From CAADGU01 sp964581605 (GTDB taxonomy: Bacteria; Chloroflexota; Anaerolineae; Promineifilales; Promineifilaceae), in assembly GCA_964581605.1 (NCBI GenBank), contig CAZOPF010000075.1, positions 1-29,098 of the forward strand: a stretch of 29,098 nt of DNA, read 5' to 3'. The notes under the pieces are model-generated. The model was not told the origin of the DNA, searched no databases, and saw only the letters and a program-made list of their open reading frames with translations. Positions within the stretch are counted from its first letter, which is position 1. The number at the start of each line of letters is the position of its first letter. The position numbers and the translations under genes were made by a program. Of this stretch, positions 16,479-24,646 are shown in pieces.

Positions 16479-17627
16479 ATGCAAAGAACACCAGAACTAG
16501 AAAACGTGGCCTGCATTCGCGTCATTGGTGTTGGCGGCGGCGGTTGTAACGCTGTCAACCGGATGATCAAAGAAGGGATCAACGGTGTTGATTTTATTGC
16601 TATCAACACCGATAACCAGGCTCTTCTGCTGGCAAATGCCCCCAAGCGGGTGCGCATTGGTGAAAAGCTGACGCGCGGTTTAGGCGCCGGCGGCCATCCT
16701 GAAGTCGGCGAAAAAGCGGCCGAAGAATCGGTGGATGATTTGTATGAAGTGCTGAAAGGCTCGGACATGGTGTTTATTACGGCCGGCATGGGTGGCGGTA
16801 CAGGTACCGGCGCGGCGCATGTGGTGGCCCGTGTGGCCCGTGAACAGGGCGCATTGACGATAGGGGTGGTGACACGGCCGTTTCTCTTTGAAGGCAGCAA
16901 ACGTTCCACCTCGGCCGAACATGGCATTGAAAAGCTAAAAGAGCAGGTGGATACCCTGATCGTCATCCCCAATGACCGCCTGCTGGAACTGACCGACCGG
17001 CGTATGTCGCTGGCCGACTCCTTTAACATGGCTGATGATGTGCTGCGCCAGGGTATTCAAGGGATCAGCGAACTGATTACCGTGCCTGGCCTGATTAACC
17101 TGGACTTCGCCGATGTGAAAGCAATTATGTCCCAGGGTGGGGCCGCGTTGATGGCGATTGGGCACGGCGAAGGCGAAGAGCGCGCCCGCATTGCCGCCGA
17201 ACAGGCGATTAGCTCCCGGCTGCTGGATGTGACGATTGATGGGGCACAGGGCATTCTCTTTAACGTGACCGGCGGCCCCAGCCTGAGTTTGTATGATGTG
17301 AACCAGGCGGCGGCGATTATTCGGGAAACGGCGCACCCGGATGCGAATATGATTTTTGGCGCGGTGATTGATGAGACGATGGGGGATGAGATGCGGGTGA
17401 CGGTGATTGCCACCGGTTTTGAGCGCACCATGTCTCGCCGCCAGATGTTGCAAACGCAGTACGGCCGTGCCACCACCGCCCCAGTGAGCCAATCACGGCC
17501 GCAGCCACAACCACAGCCCGTTGCCGTACCTGTGGCCCCGCCCGTGCGCGAACCAGAACCAGAACCGGTTCAACCGCGTTTTGCACCGAACAACCTGGAA
17601 ATCCCGGCCTTCTTACGTCGGCGATAA
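16479..17627 (+). CDS. ftsZ: Cell-division protein FtsZ
   Basis: 382 residues. GTP-binding tubulin signature GGGTGTG (105-111), N-terminal IRVIGVGGGGCNAVNRMI, and the T7 synergy loop NLDFADVK with catalytic Asp209 and Asp212. The globular core ends near residue 325. A proline/glutamine/glutamate-rich linker (about 325-368) leads to the conserved C-terminal peptide NNLEIPAFLRRR, the site that binds FtsA, SepF or ZipA-type anchors. FtsZ polymerises into the division ring at midcell. The gene is not in a dcw cluster: no ftsA, ftsQ or mur genes are adjacent. Its only operon candidate is the preceding HTH gene. It has AGAGGG as ribosome site and a TATAAT 30 bases before the start. Confidence 0.98.
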   Translation: MQRTPELENVACIRVIGVGGGGCNAVNRMIKEGINGVDFIAINTDNQALLLANAPKRVRIGEKLTRGLGAGGHPEVGEKAAEESVDDLYEVLKGSDMVFITAGMGGGTGTGAAHVVARVAREQGALTIGVVTRPFLFEGSKRSTSAEHGIEKLKEQVDTLIVIPNDRLLELTDRRMSLADSFNMADDVLRQGIQGISELITVPGLINLDFADVKAIMSQGGAALMAIGHGEGEERARIAAEQAISSRLLDVTIDGAQGILFNVTGGPSLSLYDVNQAAAIIRETAHPDANMIFGAVIDETMGDEMRVTVIATGFERTMSRRQMLQTQYGRATTAPVSQSRPQPQPQPVAVPVAPPVREPEPEPVQPRFAPNNLEIPAFLRRR

Positions 17628-17631
17628 ATCT

Positions 17632-17676
17632 GTTAACCGTTAATCGGATTACGGTTTACCGATTACGGATTACCAA
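17632..17676. repeat. CGGATTAC microrepeat palindrome after ftsZ
   Basis: CGTTAATCGGATTACGG faces CCGATTACGGATTACC within about 45 bases, just after the ftsZ stop. TAATCGG at 17641-17647 pairs with CCGATTA. The unit is shared, in reverse, with the repeat at 9553-9606. Confidence 0.55.
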
Positions 17677-17685
17677 TTCATTACT

Positions 17686-17727
17686 AACTACCTACCTTCG
17701 GGTAGTTGGAAAGCGCTCCTTTTTTTG
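17686..17727 (+). terminator. Probable ftsZ terminator with UUCG tetraloop
   Basis: CTACC-TTCG-GGTAG at 17692-17705 has the stable cUUCGg loop. An alternative stem is AACTACC with GGTAGTT. A run of seven T follows at 17720-17726, about 14 bases after the stem, which is longer than ideal. Confidence 0.5.
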
Positions 17728-17731
17728 TTCG

Positions 17732-17758
17732 GTGATTTGTAACTTCGTTGCAAATCAC
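17732..17758. repeat. 12-bp hairpin
   Basis: GTGATTTG-T-AAC-TTC-GTT-G-CAAATCAC is a near-perfect stem with one G.U pair and a 3-base loop. It lies between the ftsZ terminator and the next terminator. It could be a structured part of a small transcript ending at 17820, but no promoter is evident. Confidence 0.5.
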
Positions 17759-17778
17759 TACAACATCCCCTCTGCACC

Positions 17779-17820
17779 GCTCCCCCTGTTTATGCAGGGC
17801 AGGGGGAGCACCTCTTTTTT
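17779..17820 (+). terminator. Rho-independent terminator
   Basis: Perfect 10-bp stem, GCTCCCCCTG (17779-17788) with CAGGGGGAGC (17800-17809), followed by CTCTTTTTT. It ends any transcript entering from the ftsZ side. Confidence 0.8.
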
Positions 17821-17828
17821 CACCCATA

Positions 17829-17936
17829 CCTGGGAATGGAATTCCCAGGCTGTTACGAGAAGTACGCTAAAGCGCACTGGAAGTAGCCCAAAAAAATTGG
17901 TAATCCCTCAACGCACTTTCAGTGCGTTTTTTATAT
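17829..17936. repeat. Multi-hairpin repeat element, copy 2
   Basis: This has the same order of hairpins as the copy at 6449-6529. Arm CCTGGGAAT at 17829-17849; arm AGTACGCT at 17861-17878 (one mismatch); arm AACGCACT at 17910-17928, followed by a T-run that makes the end terminator-like. Linking bases GGCTG-TAC and CTAAAGC are shared with copy 1. The stems differ from copy 1 by paired changes. Confidence 0.75.
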
Positions 17937-17973
17937 CAGCAAGCCCCGACGATAAATTTGTTTGGGTCCCTGG

Positions 17974-18019
17974 AGGTCTGGCAGGTCAACAACAAGATGG
18001 GTTATGACCTGCCAGACCT
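17974..18019. repeat. Perfect 15-bp inverted repeat
   Basis: AGGTCTGGCAGGTCA (17974-17988) and TGACCTGCCAGACCT (18005-18019) with a 16-base loop. No T-run follows. It looks like an interspersed palindromic repeat rather than a terminator. The rest of the 17937-18368 gap holds a weak -10 candidate, TATACT at 18294-18299, and otherwise nothing I can identify. Confidence 0.75.
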
Positions 18020-18368
18020 GTTTGGCACAGGCGGCACATATGAAGCAGACTGGAACAATAACAATAACCGTTTACCACATGGGCAAACCGGCCATGCCGA
18101 GGATAGTTATTTCTCGCAGGTTTGTGATGATGTGGAAGCTCCCGCCGTAACGATAGTTGGCTGCCCGGTCAATGAATGGTTGACAATTAAAAGAATCCAC
18201 ACTACGCCGAACTTGCCATACGACGGTGGGCGAACGCCCAACTTGCTGCATTTTTCTCTTCTTCCCTGTCTTCGCAATTATGCGCAAACTATGTATACTC
18301 GACGATACGACTATTTTAGGGGTCAACCGTCGAGAAAACGTCGAGCAATGGGGCAAAAAGAGGGACAG

Positions 18369-21300
18369 ATGACACAGAATTCGGCAAATGTGGTGACTAA
18401 AAAGCTGCGAATACAGGTATTTGGATTGCCGTTAGTATTTATTGGCGATGAGCTGGTGACGGGCTTTGTCTCTAACAAGGCAGCGGCCTTGTTGTTTTAC
18501 CTGGCGGCTACAGGTAAATCGTATACGCGGGAGATGTTAGCCGGTTTGTTGTGGGGTGAAAGTACAGAAGAGAAGGCGCGCAAGAATTTGCGGGATGTGC
18601 TGTTTAATTTACGGCCGTTAGTCGGCGATTATCTGCTTATTTCCCGGCAGACGGTGGAGTTGAACACGGCCGTTCCCTGCGAAATTGATGTTGTCCAGTT
18701 CACCCATACGCTCCAGGAGTTGGGTGATCTTAGAAGCGGCCAATTGTCACCCGCTTCTGCGATCTTGTTGCGCGAGGCCATAGATTTATACCGGGGGGAT
18801 TTTCTGGATGGATTTCATGTGGCCCAAGCGCCGGATTTTGAGACATGGCAGCAGAGCGAAAGAACACGGTTGCAACAGTTAGCAGTGCAATCCTTGCATG
18901 GGCTGGCTGAATATCTGACGCGACAAGGAAACACGGCCCTGGGGCTGAAATATGCGGCGCGGCTGCTGGAGTTAGAACCGTGGCGCGAGGAAACCCACCG
19001 GCAGTTGATGCACTTGTTGGTATGGAGCGGGCAGCGCAGTGCGGCCCTGGCGCAGTATGAAACTTGCCGACGATTGCTCAAGGAGAACCTGAAAGTTGAG
19101 CCAGAGCCAGAAACGCGCCAGTTGTATGAAAGCATTTTGCGCGGCGATTTGATATTGGCGCAGGCAACACTACCGGTGGGCGATATGGTGGCTACCAGAC
19201 CGCCTGCCCACAACTTACCGGCGCAGTTGACCCGGTTTGTGGGCCGGGAAGCGGATCTGGCGGAAATTGTGGATCGGCTGCTTGACCCCGACTGCCGGTT
19301 GATGACGATTGTGGGGCCAGGTGGCGTGGGCAAAACCCGTCTGGCGTTGCAAGCAGTACATAAACTGCTCTCACCGGGAACGGCGACGATGGCTTTTGCC
19401 GATGGGGTTTATCTGGTACGCCTGGCGGCGGTGGAGCAACATGAACTGCACCGGAGCATGGCGGCTACCACCAGCTTTAATCCGGTGGCGGCGGCCATTG
19501 CCGATGCGTTGCAGCTATCATTGCGCGACCCGGAAGCGCCCACATCGCGGATTCAAAATTATCTGCGCGAGAAAGAGATTTTGCTGGTGATGGATAACTT
19601 TGAGCATCTGGCAGCGGCCGCCAGCTATATCACCTCGTTGTTGGCGGCCGCGCCCCGGCTGAAGATGTTGGTGACTTCGCGCAGCCGCCTGAATGTGCGT
19701 GGGGAGCAAGTGTATTTGTTGGAGGGGCTGCCCTTTCCGACGGAAGCGGCCGATACCCTCTCCTGGCAGGGTTATAGCTCCGTGCAGCTATTTTTGCAGA
19801 CAGCGCGGGCGGTGGATACCGGTTTTGCCATGTCACCGGCGGAGGAAACGGCCGTAGCCCGGATTTGTCAGTTGGTGAATGGCTTGCCGTTGGGGATTGA
19901 ACTGGCGGCCAGTTGGGTGCGCGTGCTTTCTTGCGCCGATATTGTGCGCGAATTGGAGCAAAATCTACGTTTTTTGAGCGCCACTATGCGCGATGTGCCG
20001 GAAAGGCACCGCAGTTTGTGGGTGGTATTTACCTATTCGTGGAATATGTTAACGGCCGAAGAACAACAGGCAATGCGGCAGCTTTCGGTGTTTCGCAATG
20101 GCTTCACACGCGAGGCGGCGGAAGCGGTTGCCAATGTTTCGCTGCCAGTGCTGATGAAATTGATAGACCATTCGTTTGTGCGGCGGGTGACGGGCGGAAC
20201 GGGCAGGCCACGTTTTGAGATATTGGAGGTATTGCGCCTGTATGCGGCCGAACAGTTGCAGCAAAATCCGGTGGAAGGGGGGACTATTTACGGCCGTCAC
20301 CAGGATTATTTCATCCAGCTGTTGCAGCAGGCAGAGTCCCGGCTGCAAAGTGAAGAGCAGCGTCTGGCCTTAGAGCAGATTGGCGAGGAGATTGAAAATA
20401 TCCGTGCCGCCTGGCGGTGGGCATTGGTGCAGCAAAACGTGGCCAGCCTCAACCAGGGGTTGAGCAGTTTATTTGATTATTATGATATGCGTAGCCGCTT
20501 CCAGGAGGGGCAGGATGCTTTTCAGCGGGCGGCGGCCATGGTGGAAACAAGCCAGCCAGATAACGAGGCGAAACAGCTGGTATGGGGGCGGCTGCTGGCG
20601 CGGCTGGGTTGGTTTACCTTTCATGTGGGGCGGTATGGAGAGGCGCAGCGGTTGTTGCAACAGAGTGTGGCGGTGTTACGGCCGTTAAACCACCCGGCCG
20701 ACCTCGTTTTTTGCCTGAATTATCAAGGAGCCATTCATTACCATTTGGGGGATAATACCCAGGCGGAAGTGTTGTGCCGGGAAGCATTGGCCTTAAGCGA
20801 GGCAGCCCATTATCAGCCAGGCATGGGCATTGCCTTGAACATCCTGGCGCAAATTGCCTATCGGATGGGGGAATATGAGGTGGCCCAGACTAACAGCCGC
20901 CACAGTCTGGAGATTGTGACCCGGCTGGGCAATCCCTGGAGCCGTGCCTACTCACTCTCCAATCTGGCGCAGGTGGCGTTTGCCCGGCAGCAGTATGAGG
21001 AAACCCGGCAACTGACCCAGACGATTCTGGAAATTCGAGAAGAGATGGGGGATGTGCGCGGGATTGCGATGTGTGTGGAGATGTTAGCACGCACGGCCGT
21101 AGCCCAGGAGCAACTGGCCGATGCCCGCACCCTTTACCAGCGCAGCCTCTATCTTTACCGCGAAATTGGCAACCAACGGGGCATCATTTCTGCTCTGGCC
21201 GGGCTGGGGCGGCTGGCTTTGCAACAAGAAGCATATGACACGGCCGTCATCCATTTTGCCGATGCCTTACAACGAGCGTTCCAACTAAAAAATGTGCCCG

Positions 21301-21446
21301 ATCTGCGGGCCATTGCCGCCGGCCTGGTGGCGGCGTTGTATCAGATGGGGCAGCGGGACACGGCCGTTGCCCTGGAAAAACTGCTCGCCAAAGAGCCTCT
21401 GCCCCTGCCCCAACTGGCCGACATGGTGCAAAAAATCCCCAAATAA
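18369..21446 (+). CDS. BTAD/SARP-type transcriptional regulator with NB-ARC-like ATPase and TPRs
   Basis: 1025 residues from the ATG at 18369, chosen for the GAGGGA ribosome site; an ATG at 18348 lacks one, and the longer upstream frame crosses repeats. Residues about 10-100 form an OmpR-like winged helix (LRIQVFGLPLVFIG, REMLAGLLWGES, LRDVLFNLRPLVG). About 105-255 is the BTAD helical domain (RLLELEPWREETHRQLMHLL, YETCRRLLKENLKVEPEPET). An AAA/NB-ARC-like ATPase follows, with Walker A IVGPGGVGKTRLA near 313-325, Walker B ILLVMDNFEHL and sensor MLVTSRSRLNVRGE. From about 640 onward are TPR-type repeats (YQGAIHYHLGDNTQAEVLCREAL and others). Such AfsR/GutR-like proteins sense ligands or partners and switch on nearby genes; targets are unknown. 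It holds eight ACGGCCGT octamers. Confidence 0.92.
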   Translation: MTQNSANVVTKKLRIQVFGLPLVFIGDELVTGFVSNKAAALLFYLAATGKSYTREMLAGLLWGESTEEKARKNLRDVLFNLRPLVGDYLLISRQTVELNTAVPCEIDVVQFTHTLQELGDLRSGQLSPASAILLREAIDLYRGDFLDGFHVAQAPDFETWQQSERTRLQQLAVQSLHGLAEYLTRQGNTALGLKYAARLLELEPWREETHRQLMHLLVWSGQRSAALAQYETCRRLLKENLKVEPEPETRQLYESILRGDLILAQATLPVGDMVATRPPAHNLPAQLTRFVGREADLAEIVDRLLDPDCRLMTIVGPGGVGKTRLALQAVHKLLSPGTATMAFADGVYLVRLAAVEQHELHRSMAATTSFNPVAAAIADALQLSLRDPEAPTSRIQNYLREKEILLVMDNFEHLAAAASYITSLLAAAPRLKMLVTSRSRLNVRGEQVYLLEGLPFPTEAADTLSWQGYSSVQLFLQTARAVDTGFAMSPAEETAVARICQLVNGLPLGIELAASWVRVLSCADIVRELEQNLRFLSATMRDVPERHRSLWVVFTYSWNMLTAEEQQAMRQLSVFRNGFTREAAEAVANVSLPVLMKLIDHSFVRRVTGGTGRPRFEILEVLRLYAAEQLQQNPVEGGTIYGRHQDYFIQLLQQAESRLQSEEQRLALEQIGEEIENIRAAWRWALVQQNVASLNQGLSSLFDYYDMRSRFQEGQDAFQRAAAMVETSQPDNEAKQLVWGRLLARLGWFTFHVGRYGEAQRLLQQSVAVLRPLNHPADLVFCLNYQGAIHYHLGDNTQAEVLCREALALSEAAHYQPGMGIALNILAQIAYRMGEYEVAQTNSRHSLEIVTRLGNPWSRAYSLSNLAQVAFARQQYEETRQLTQTILEIREEMGDVRGIAMCVEMLARTAVAQEQLADARTLYQRSLYLYREIGNQRGIISALAGLGRLALQQEAYDTAVIHFADALQRAFQLKNVPDLRAIAAGLVAALYQMGQRDTAVALEKLLAKEPLPLPQLADMVQKIPK

Positions 21447-21476
21447 AAACGGCGCGGTTTTCCTCAGCAACAATAA

Positions 21477-21962
21477 TCAGGTTGAGACAACGTGAAGTCC
21501 CAATTTCGTAGCTTGTCGTTGCAAAAAACTGAATTTGCTGCTCCCTGAATTGTTGTTCATACTCGGCCACACCCAACGGCCGATATTCTTCACCCATACT
21601 CAGCATATGGAAGACTACTCTAGCCATCTTGTGTGCCATCGCCACCATTGCCTGTGCCGGCCCCACCTGGCTTTTCATACGGCGATAAAACGCACCAAAC
21701 CCGGTGTCGGCCCGGACTTGAGCTCTGGCTGCCAATGGTCTTTTTCCCCGGCACCCTCGGCCATGATCGCCGCTTCCTCTTCAGCGGTCGCGCCCCAACG
21801 GGGTTTGATTATCGAAAGGGATCACTCGATTTCCTGGTCACATTCCCTACCCAGGTTTTCCAGATATTCAAAGACCGGAATCCAATATACCCCCGTCGAT
21901 TCCGTCGCCGCGCTCCTTACCCCTTTTTCCTCAAACCATTTGCCACTGGCTACCAAATCACT
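21477..21962 (-). pseudogene. Decayed IS110-family transposase
   Basis: Two separated pieces of an IS110-type DEDD transposase are readable on the reverse strand. The upstream piece (21962-21822) reads SDLVASGKWFEEKGVRSA, then ATESTGVYWIPVFEYLENLG, the hallmark ESTGVYW motif, and ends in a stop. The downstream piece (about 21710-21477) reads FGAFYRRMKSQVGPAQA, then MVAMAHKMARVVFHMLSMG and YEQQFREQQIQF; after a one-base frameshift in a T6 run it continues LQRQATKLGLHVVST-stop. The central part and N-terminal region are missing. The break upstream coincides with the TAATT microrepeat at 21992-22060. IS110 enzymes use a bridge RNA; no bridge RNA can be assigned here. Confidence 0.8.
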
Positions 21963-21991
21963 ATTTAGTGATCGTTTGCAAATAAGCTAGC

Positions 21992-22060
21992 GATTGGGTA
22001 ATTCGGTAATTAAGTAATTGAAGCAGCTAATTACCAAATTACTCAATTACATAAATTACT
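21992..22060. repeat. GGTAATT microrepeat palindrome
   Basis: GGGTAATTCGGTAATTAAG faces CTAATTACCAAATTACTC within 69 bases. It abuts the truncated end of the IS110 remnant and belongs to the same unit family as the in-frame repeat at 14269-14355 and the one at 28945-28985. Confidence 0.65.
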
Positions 22061-22102
22061 GCACGGTTACTTACTATATTTGTCAACAGTCAGGCACGTT
22101 TG

Positions 22103-22146
22103 TTTCTGCCTTGGGGTATGTGTGCCCCGTGCTCAGGGAGGCATTG
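22103..22146. repeat. 44-bp inverted repeat, left copy
   Basis: It starts TTTCTGCCTTGGGG and includes TATGTGTGCCCCG; about 40 of 44 bases match the reverse complement of 24509-24551. The two copies enclose the transposase fragment and the histidine kinase gene. Confidence 0.75.
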
Positions 22147-22337
22147 ATAAAGAGCTATTTGTGCATCTCCACACCCCCAACCATCTGGAACAGTTTTTCC
22201 GCGAGTTTCGCAACAAAGCTGATGAAATTGGTGCATTTCCTAATGAAGTCAGCTGCCTTGCCCTTTTCTTTTTGGTTATGCTTCGTGACCATGCCAGGTA
22301 TAACCGATTACATGTGGCGAAAACTTTGAGACATTAA
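22140..22337 (+). pseudogene. Transposase C-terminal fragment (Mutator/IS256-like)
   Basis: The frame GIDKELFVHLHTPNHLEQ, then FFREFRNKADEIGAFPNEVS and CLALFFLVMLRDHARYNR looks like the end of a DDE transposase: a T-x-HLE-x-FFREFR region and an FPNE region typical of Mutator-type enzymes. All catalytic parts upstream are missing and the left end merges with the inverted repeat at 22103-22146. The family assignment is from memory of the motif and is moderate only. Confidence 0.45.
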
Positions 22338-22348
22338 CTGTAATACAT

Positions 22349-22425
22349 CAAAACATCGTTTCGCCAGCATACGCGGATTTCTTCATTTCCCAGAGGTGGC
22401 AAGTTAAAAACGAAACGATGTTTTG
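22349..22425. repeat. 77-bp element with perfect 15-bp terminal inverted repeats
   Basis: CAAAACATCGTTTCG (22349-22363) and CGAAACGATGTTTTG (22411-22425) enclose 47 bases. The size resembles a very small MITE or a long-looped hairpin between the transposase fragment and the 3' end of the histidine kinase gene. There is no clear target duplication. Confidence 0.6.
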
Positions 22426-22461
22426 CGGTACGACAACTAACGAGAATCCGAAATTCCGTCC

Positions 22462-24432
22462 CTAATTTGCCGCTAATTGGTCAGGTAGCTTGATGATGAA
22501 TCTACTGCCTTGCCCTGGCTGGCTTTGGGCAGAGATGTCCCCCCTATGCAAGCTGAGAATCTTCCGGCAGATAGTTAGGCCAATACCATTGCCTGCATAT
22601 TCATCTTGAATATGTAGCCGTTTGAATAGCAGAAAAATTTGAGCAAGGTATTTTTCATCAAAACCCAGGCCATTATCTATTACATGAACTTCAAGATATT
22701 GCCCATCGCCCTCAAATGACTGAACCATAATCTCTGGTGGCATTTGTGGCTGGTGAAACTTCAGTGCATTGTCAAAGAGGTGACGAAAGAGAAGTACCAT
22801 CAAGTTGTAATCTGCAAGGGTTTGGGGCAAAGCGGCGATGTAAATCTGGGCGTTTGTTCTGGCGATTGATTGCTCAAGTTGGCGTCTGGCTGCTGCGGCC
22901 GCATCGCTCAGGTTTACGACTGTCATCTGCAACTGTTGATTAGACAGCCGCGCTAACATTTGCAGATCAAGAATCATCGTTTGCATCCGCGCTGCTGATT
23001 GCTGAATGCGCTGCAAGTAATGGGCAGCGCTTTCATCTAATTTATCACCTGATTTCTCCTGTAATCGCGTGCAAAAAATTTGAATTTTGCGCAATGGTTC
23101 TTGTAAATGATGCGAAGATACATAGCTGAGTTCTTGCAATTCGTCATTAATTTTTTCCAATTTAAGAGCATAATCTTTAATCTGATCTTCGGCTTGTGTT
23201 CGTTCCTGGATTTCCAGCAACAGCTTAGCCGTGCGCTCAGCCACAATTTGCTCTAAATCCTGATTGATCGCATCCACCTCCGCTTTGGCTTTTTCCAATT
23301 CCACATAGTGCAGACGGGTTATCTCCGCTTCCTGCCGAGCCGTCTCAGTATCATGAATGACCTGCAACACCTCTCTTCGTTTGTCAGCCTGCTCATTAAA
23401 AACCTGCTCCTTCCACTGTTGGTACAGCTTATAATGAAACAGTGCCTGTGTGGGGTTGTCTAGGGCTTCATAGATTTCCGAAAACAACAAATGAGCCTTA
23501 TAACACTCACTGCCGGCCTTTATTTTTGTGGCCAATTCAACACAATCATGCAAGTGGTTGAGCGCTGTTGACGATTGATTATCCACCCAGTAGGCGTTGC
23601 TTAAATTCAGTAAGACAAGAACCGTGATGACATCTGACTTTGCTTCTTGAGAAAGGGTTAAGGCCTGTTGCAGATAAGCGATGGCCTGAGGTCTGGCATC
23701 CAGTTTCAGGTAGACTTCACCGATGGTGTTCATAGCATAAAGTTCAAACAAGACAAAGCCTGCCTCGCGGTCAATTTGCAGAGCGATCCGCCCATTCTGC
23801 AAAGCCTTCTCATAATCGCCAGACAGCAGGTATGTTTCTGCTAGATTGTGATAGGAAAGGGCTTTGATGCGTGTGTAACCTGTTTCAGAGGCAATTTGCA
23901 GGTTTTTGTGAAGAGTTTCAACCGCTTTGTCATATTCGCCAGTGTTGAAGTAGATATTTGCCAGATTGTTGTAAGCGTTTGCTATTCTGTTCTTGTCCCC
24001 AATTTTCTGGGCCGCCTGTAGTTGCCTGAGCATGACCTCCAACGCTTCCGCGAAGTCGCCCATCTGGTAGTAGATGCCAGCAATACTATCAAAAATATCT
24101 GGCAACCCTTCTGTATGTTGGTGTCTTTCGAAGATTGTTTGTGCTTGTAACAACTGGGTCAACCCTTCAGGGTAACGGCCGTTACGCTGGTTCAGATAAC
24201 CTTGTGTGCGATAACTATAGGCTATCCCCAAATCATATAGCCCCGCGGGGTTTGCTGTAGCCAGGTCATGTGCAATTTGGCTCAACTCTTGCGCACGAGC
24301 AGAATCTGTATCGCTGAGTTCCCACGCCAAATCGTTCAAAAGATCAATTTTCTTGTTAACGTGTGCATTTGAATCACGTTCAAGAACAGCGAGTTGTTCT
24401 TCCAATAACTGAATCCGCAATACATCCGTCAT
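22462..24432 (-). CDS. Cytosolic TPR sensor histidine kinase
   Basis: 656 residues from the ATG at 24432 (MTDVLRIQLLEEQ); a start at 24486 adds 18 unconserved residues, and neither has a good Shine-Dalgarno. Residues about 25-355 are TPR repeats (IANAYNNLANIYFNTGEYDKA and similar). A coiled coil (about 365-430) leads to a HisKA domain, LSYVSSHHLQEPLRKI, in which the usual SHDLQEPL is SHHLQEPL. The HATPase domain has DNALKFH, the G1 box VIDNGLGFDE and the G2 box GNGIGLTICRKI. No membrane segment or PAS domain is present, so it would sense cytosolic partners through the TPRs. No response regulator is adjacent. Codon use is visibly more AT-rich than in neighbouring genes and only one ACGGCCGT occurs in it, which suggests transfer. 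Confidence 0.88.
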   Translation of the reverse strand: MTDVLRIQLLEEQLAVLERDSNAHVNKKIDLLNDLAWELSDTDSARAQELSQIAHDLATANPAGLYDLGIAYSYRTQGYLNQRNGRYPEGLTQLLQAQTIFERHQHTEGLPDIFDSIAGIYYQMGDFAEALEVMLRQLQAAQKIGDKNRIANAYNNLANIYFNTGEYDKAVETLHKNLQIASETGYTRIKALSYHNLAETYLLSGDYEKALQNGRIALQIDREAGFVLFELYAMNTIGEVYLKLDARPQAIAYLQQALTLSQEAKSDVITVLVLLNLSNAYWVDNQSSTALNHLHDCVELATKIKAGSECYKAHLLFSEIYEALDNPTQALFHYKLYQQWKEQVFNEQADKRREVLQVIHDTETARQEAEITRLHYVELEKAKAEVDAINQDLEQIVAERTAKLLLEIQERTQAEDQIKDYALKLEKINDELQELSYVSSHHLQEPLRKIQIFCTRLQEKSGDKLDESAAHYLQRIQQSAARMQTMILDLQMLARLSNQQLQMTVVNLSDAAAAARRQLEQSIARTNAQIYIAALPQTLADYNLMVLLFRHLFDNALKFHQPQMPPEIMVQSFEGDGQYLEVHVIDNGLGFDEKYLAQIFLLFKRLHIQDEYAGNGIGLTICRKILSLHRGDISAQSQPGQGSRFIIKLPDQLAAN

Positions 24433-24508
24433 AGCACCGAAATTATAACAACTTGCTCTGAATTTCCCGATAGTGGTTAGTGTCATTAGTTTTTCGTCAC
24501 GTTAACAA

Positions 24509-24551
24509 CAATGCCCCATGAGCGCGGGGCACACATACCCCAAGGCAGAAA
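24509..24551. repeat. 44-bp inverted repeat, right copy
   Basis: The reverse complement matches 22103-22146 at about 40 of 44 positions, identical over the first 27. It lies just upstream of the histidine kinase gene and next to the right-hand 25-bp direct repeat. Confidence 0.75.
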
Positions 24552-24580
24552 CAGGGTGTTGTTTCTGAGGAAATCCCCAA

Positions 24581-24614
24581 ATAAAAACGGCGCGGCTGTA
24601 AAAAGCCGCGCCGT
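24581..24614 (-). terminator. Rho-independent terminator of the fasciclin gene
   Basis: Perfect 11-bp stem, ACGGCGCGGCT (24587-24597) with AGCCGCGCCGT (24604-24614), loop of 6. On the minus strand it is followed by TTTTTAT. It lies 32 bases past the fasciclin stop. Its left half is part of the 25-bp direct repeat. Confidence 0.85.
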
Positions 24615-24646
24615 CTTAACCATCTAACCATCCGGTTTTGTATGAA

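Larger units (their letters stand above)
21433..24595. mobile_element. Foreign insertion bracketed by 25-bp direct repeats
   Basis: An identical 25-base sequence lies at 21433-21457 (the last four codons and stop of the regulator gene plus following bases) and at 24571-24595 (left half of the fasciclin terminator). The inner edges are inverted matches: TTTTCCTCAGCAACAA on the left, and CCTCAGAAACAACA read inward from the right. Between them lie transposase remnants, a 44-base inverted repeat pair and the histidine kinase gene. Removing one repeat and the interior would join the regulator stop directly to the intact terminator. No integrase is present. Confidence 0.5.

Noticed and set aside
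17922..18368. Longer N-terminus for the BTAD regulator
   Set aside because: The extra 149 codons run through inverted repeats and have no family resemblance; the ATG at 18369 has a ribosome site.
21535..21990. Plus-strand frames of 151 and 111 residues
   Set aside because: They are antisense to the IS110 transposase remnant, whose ESTGVYW motif is on the minus strand.
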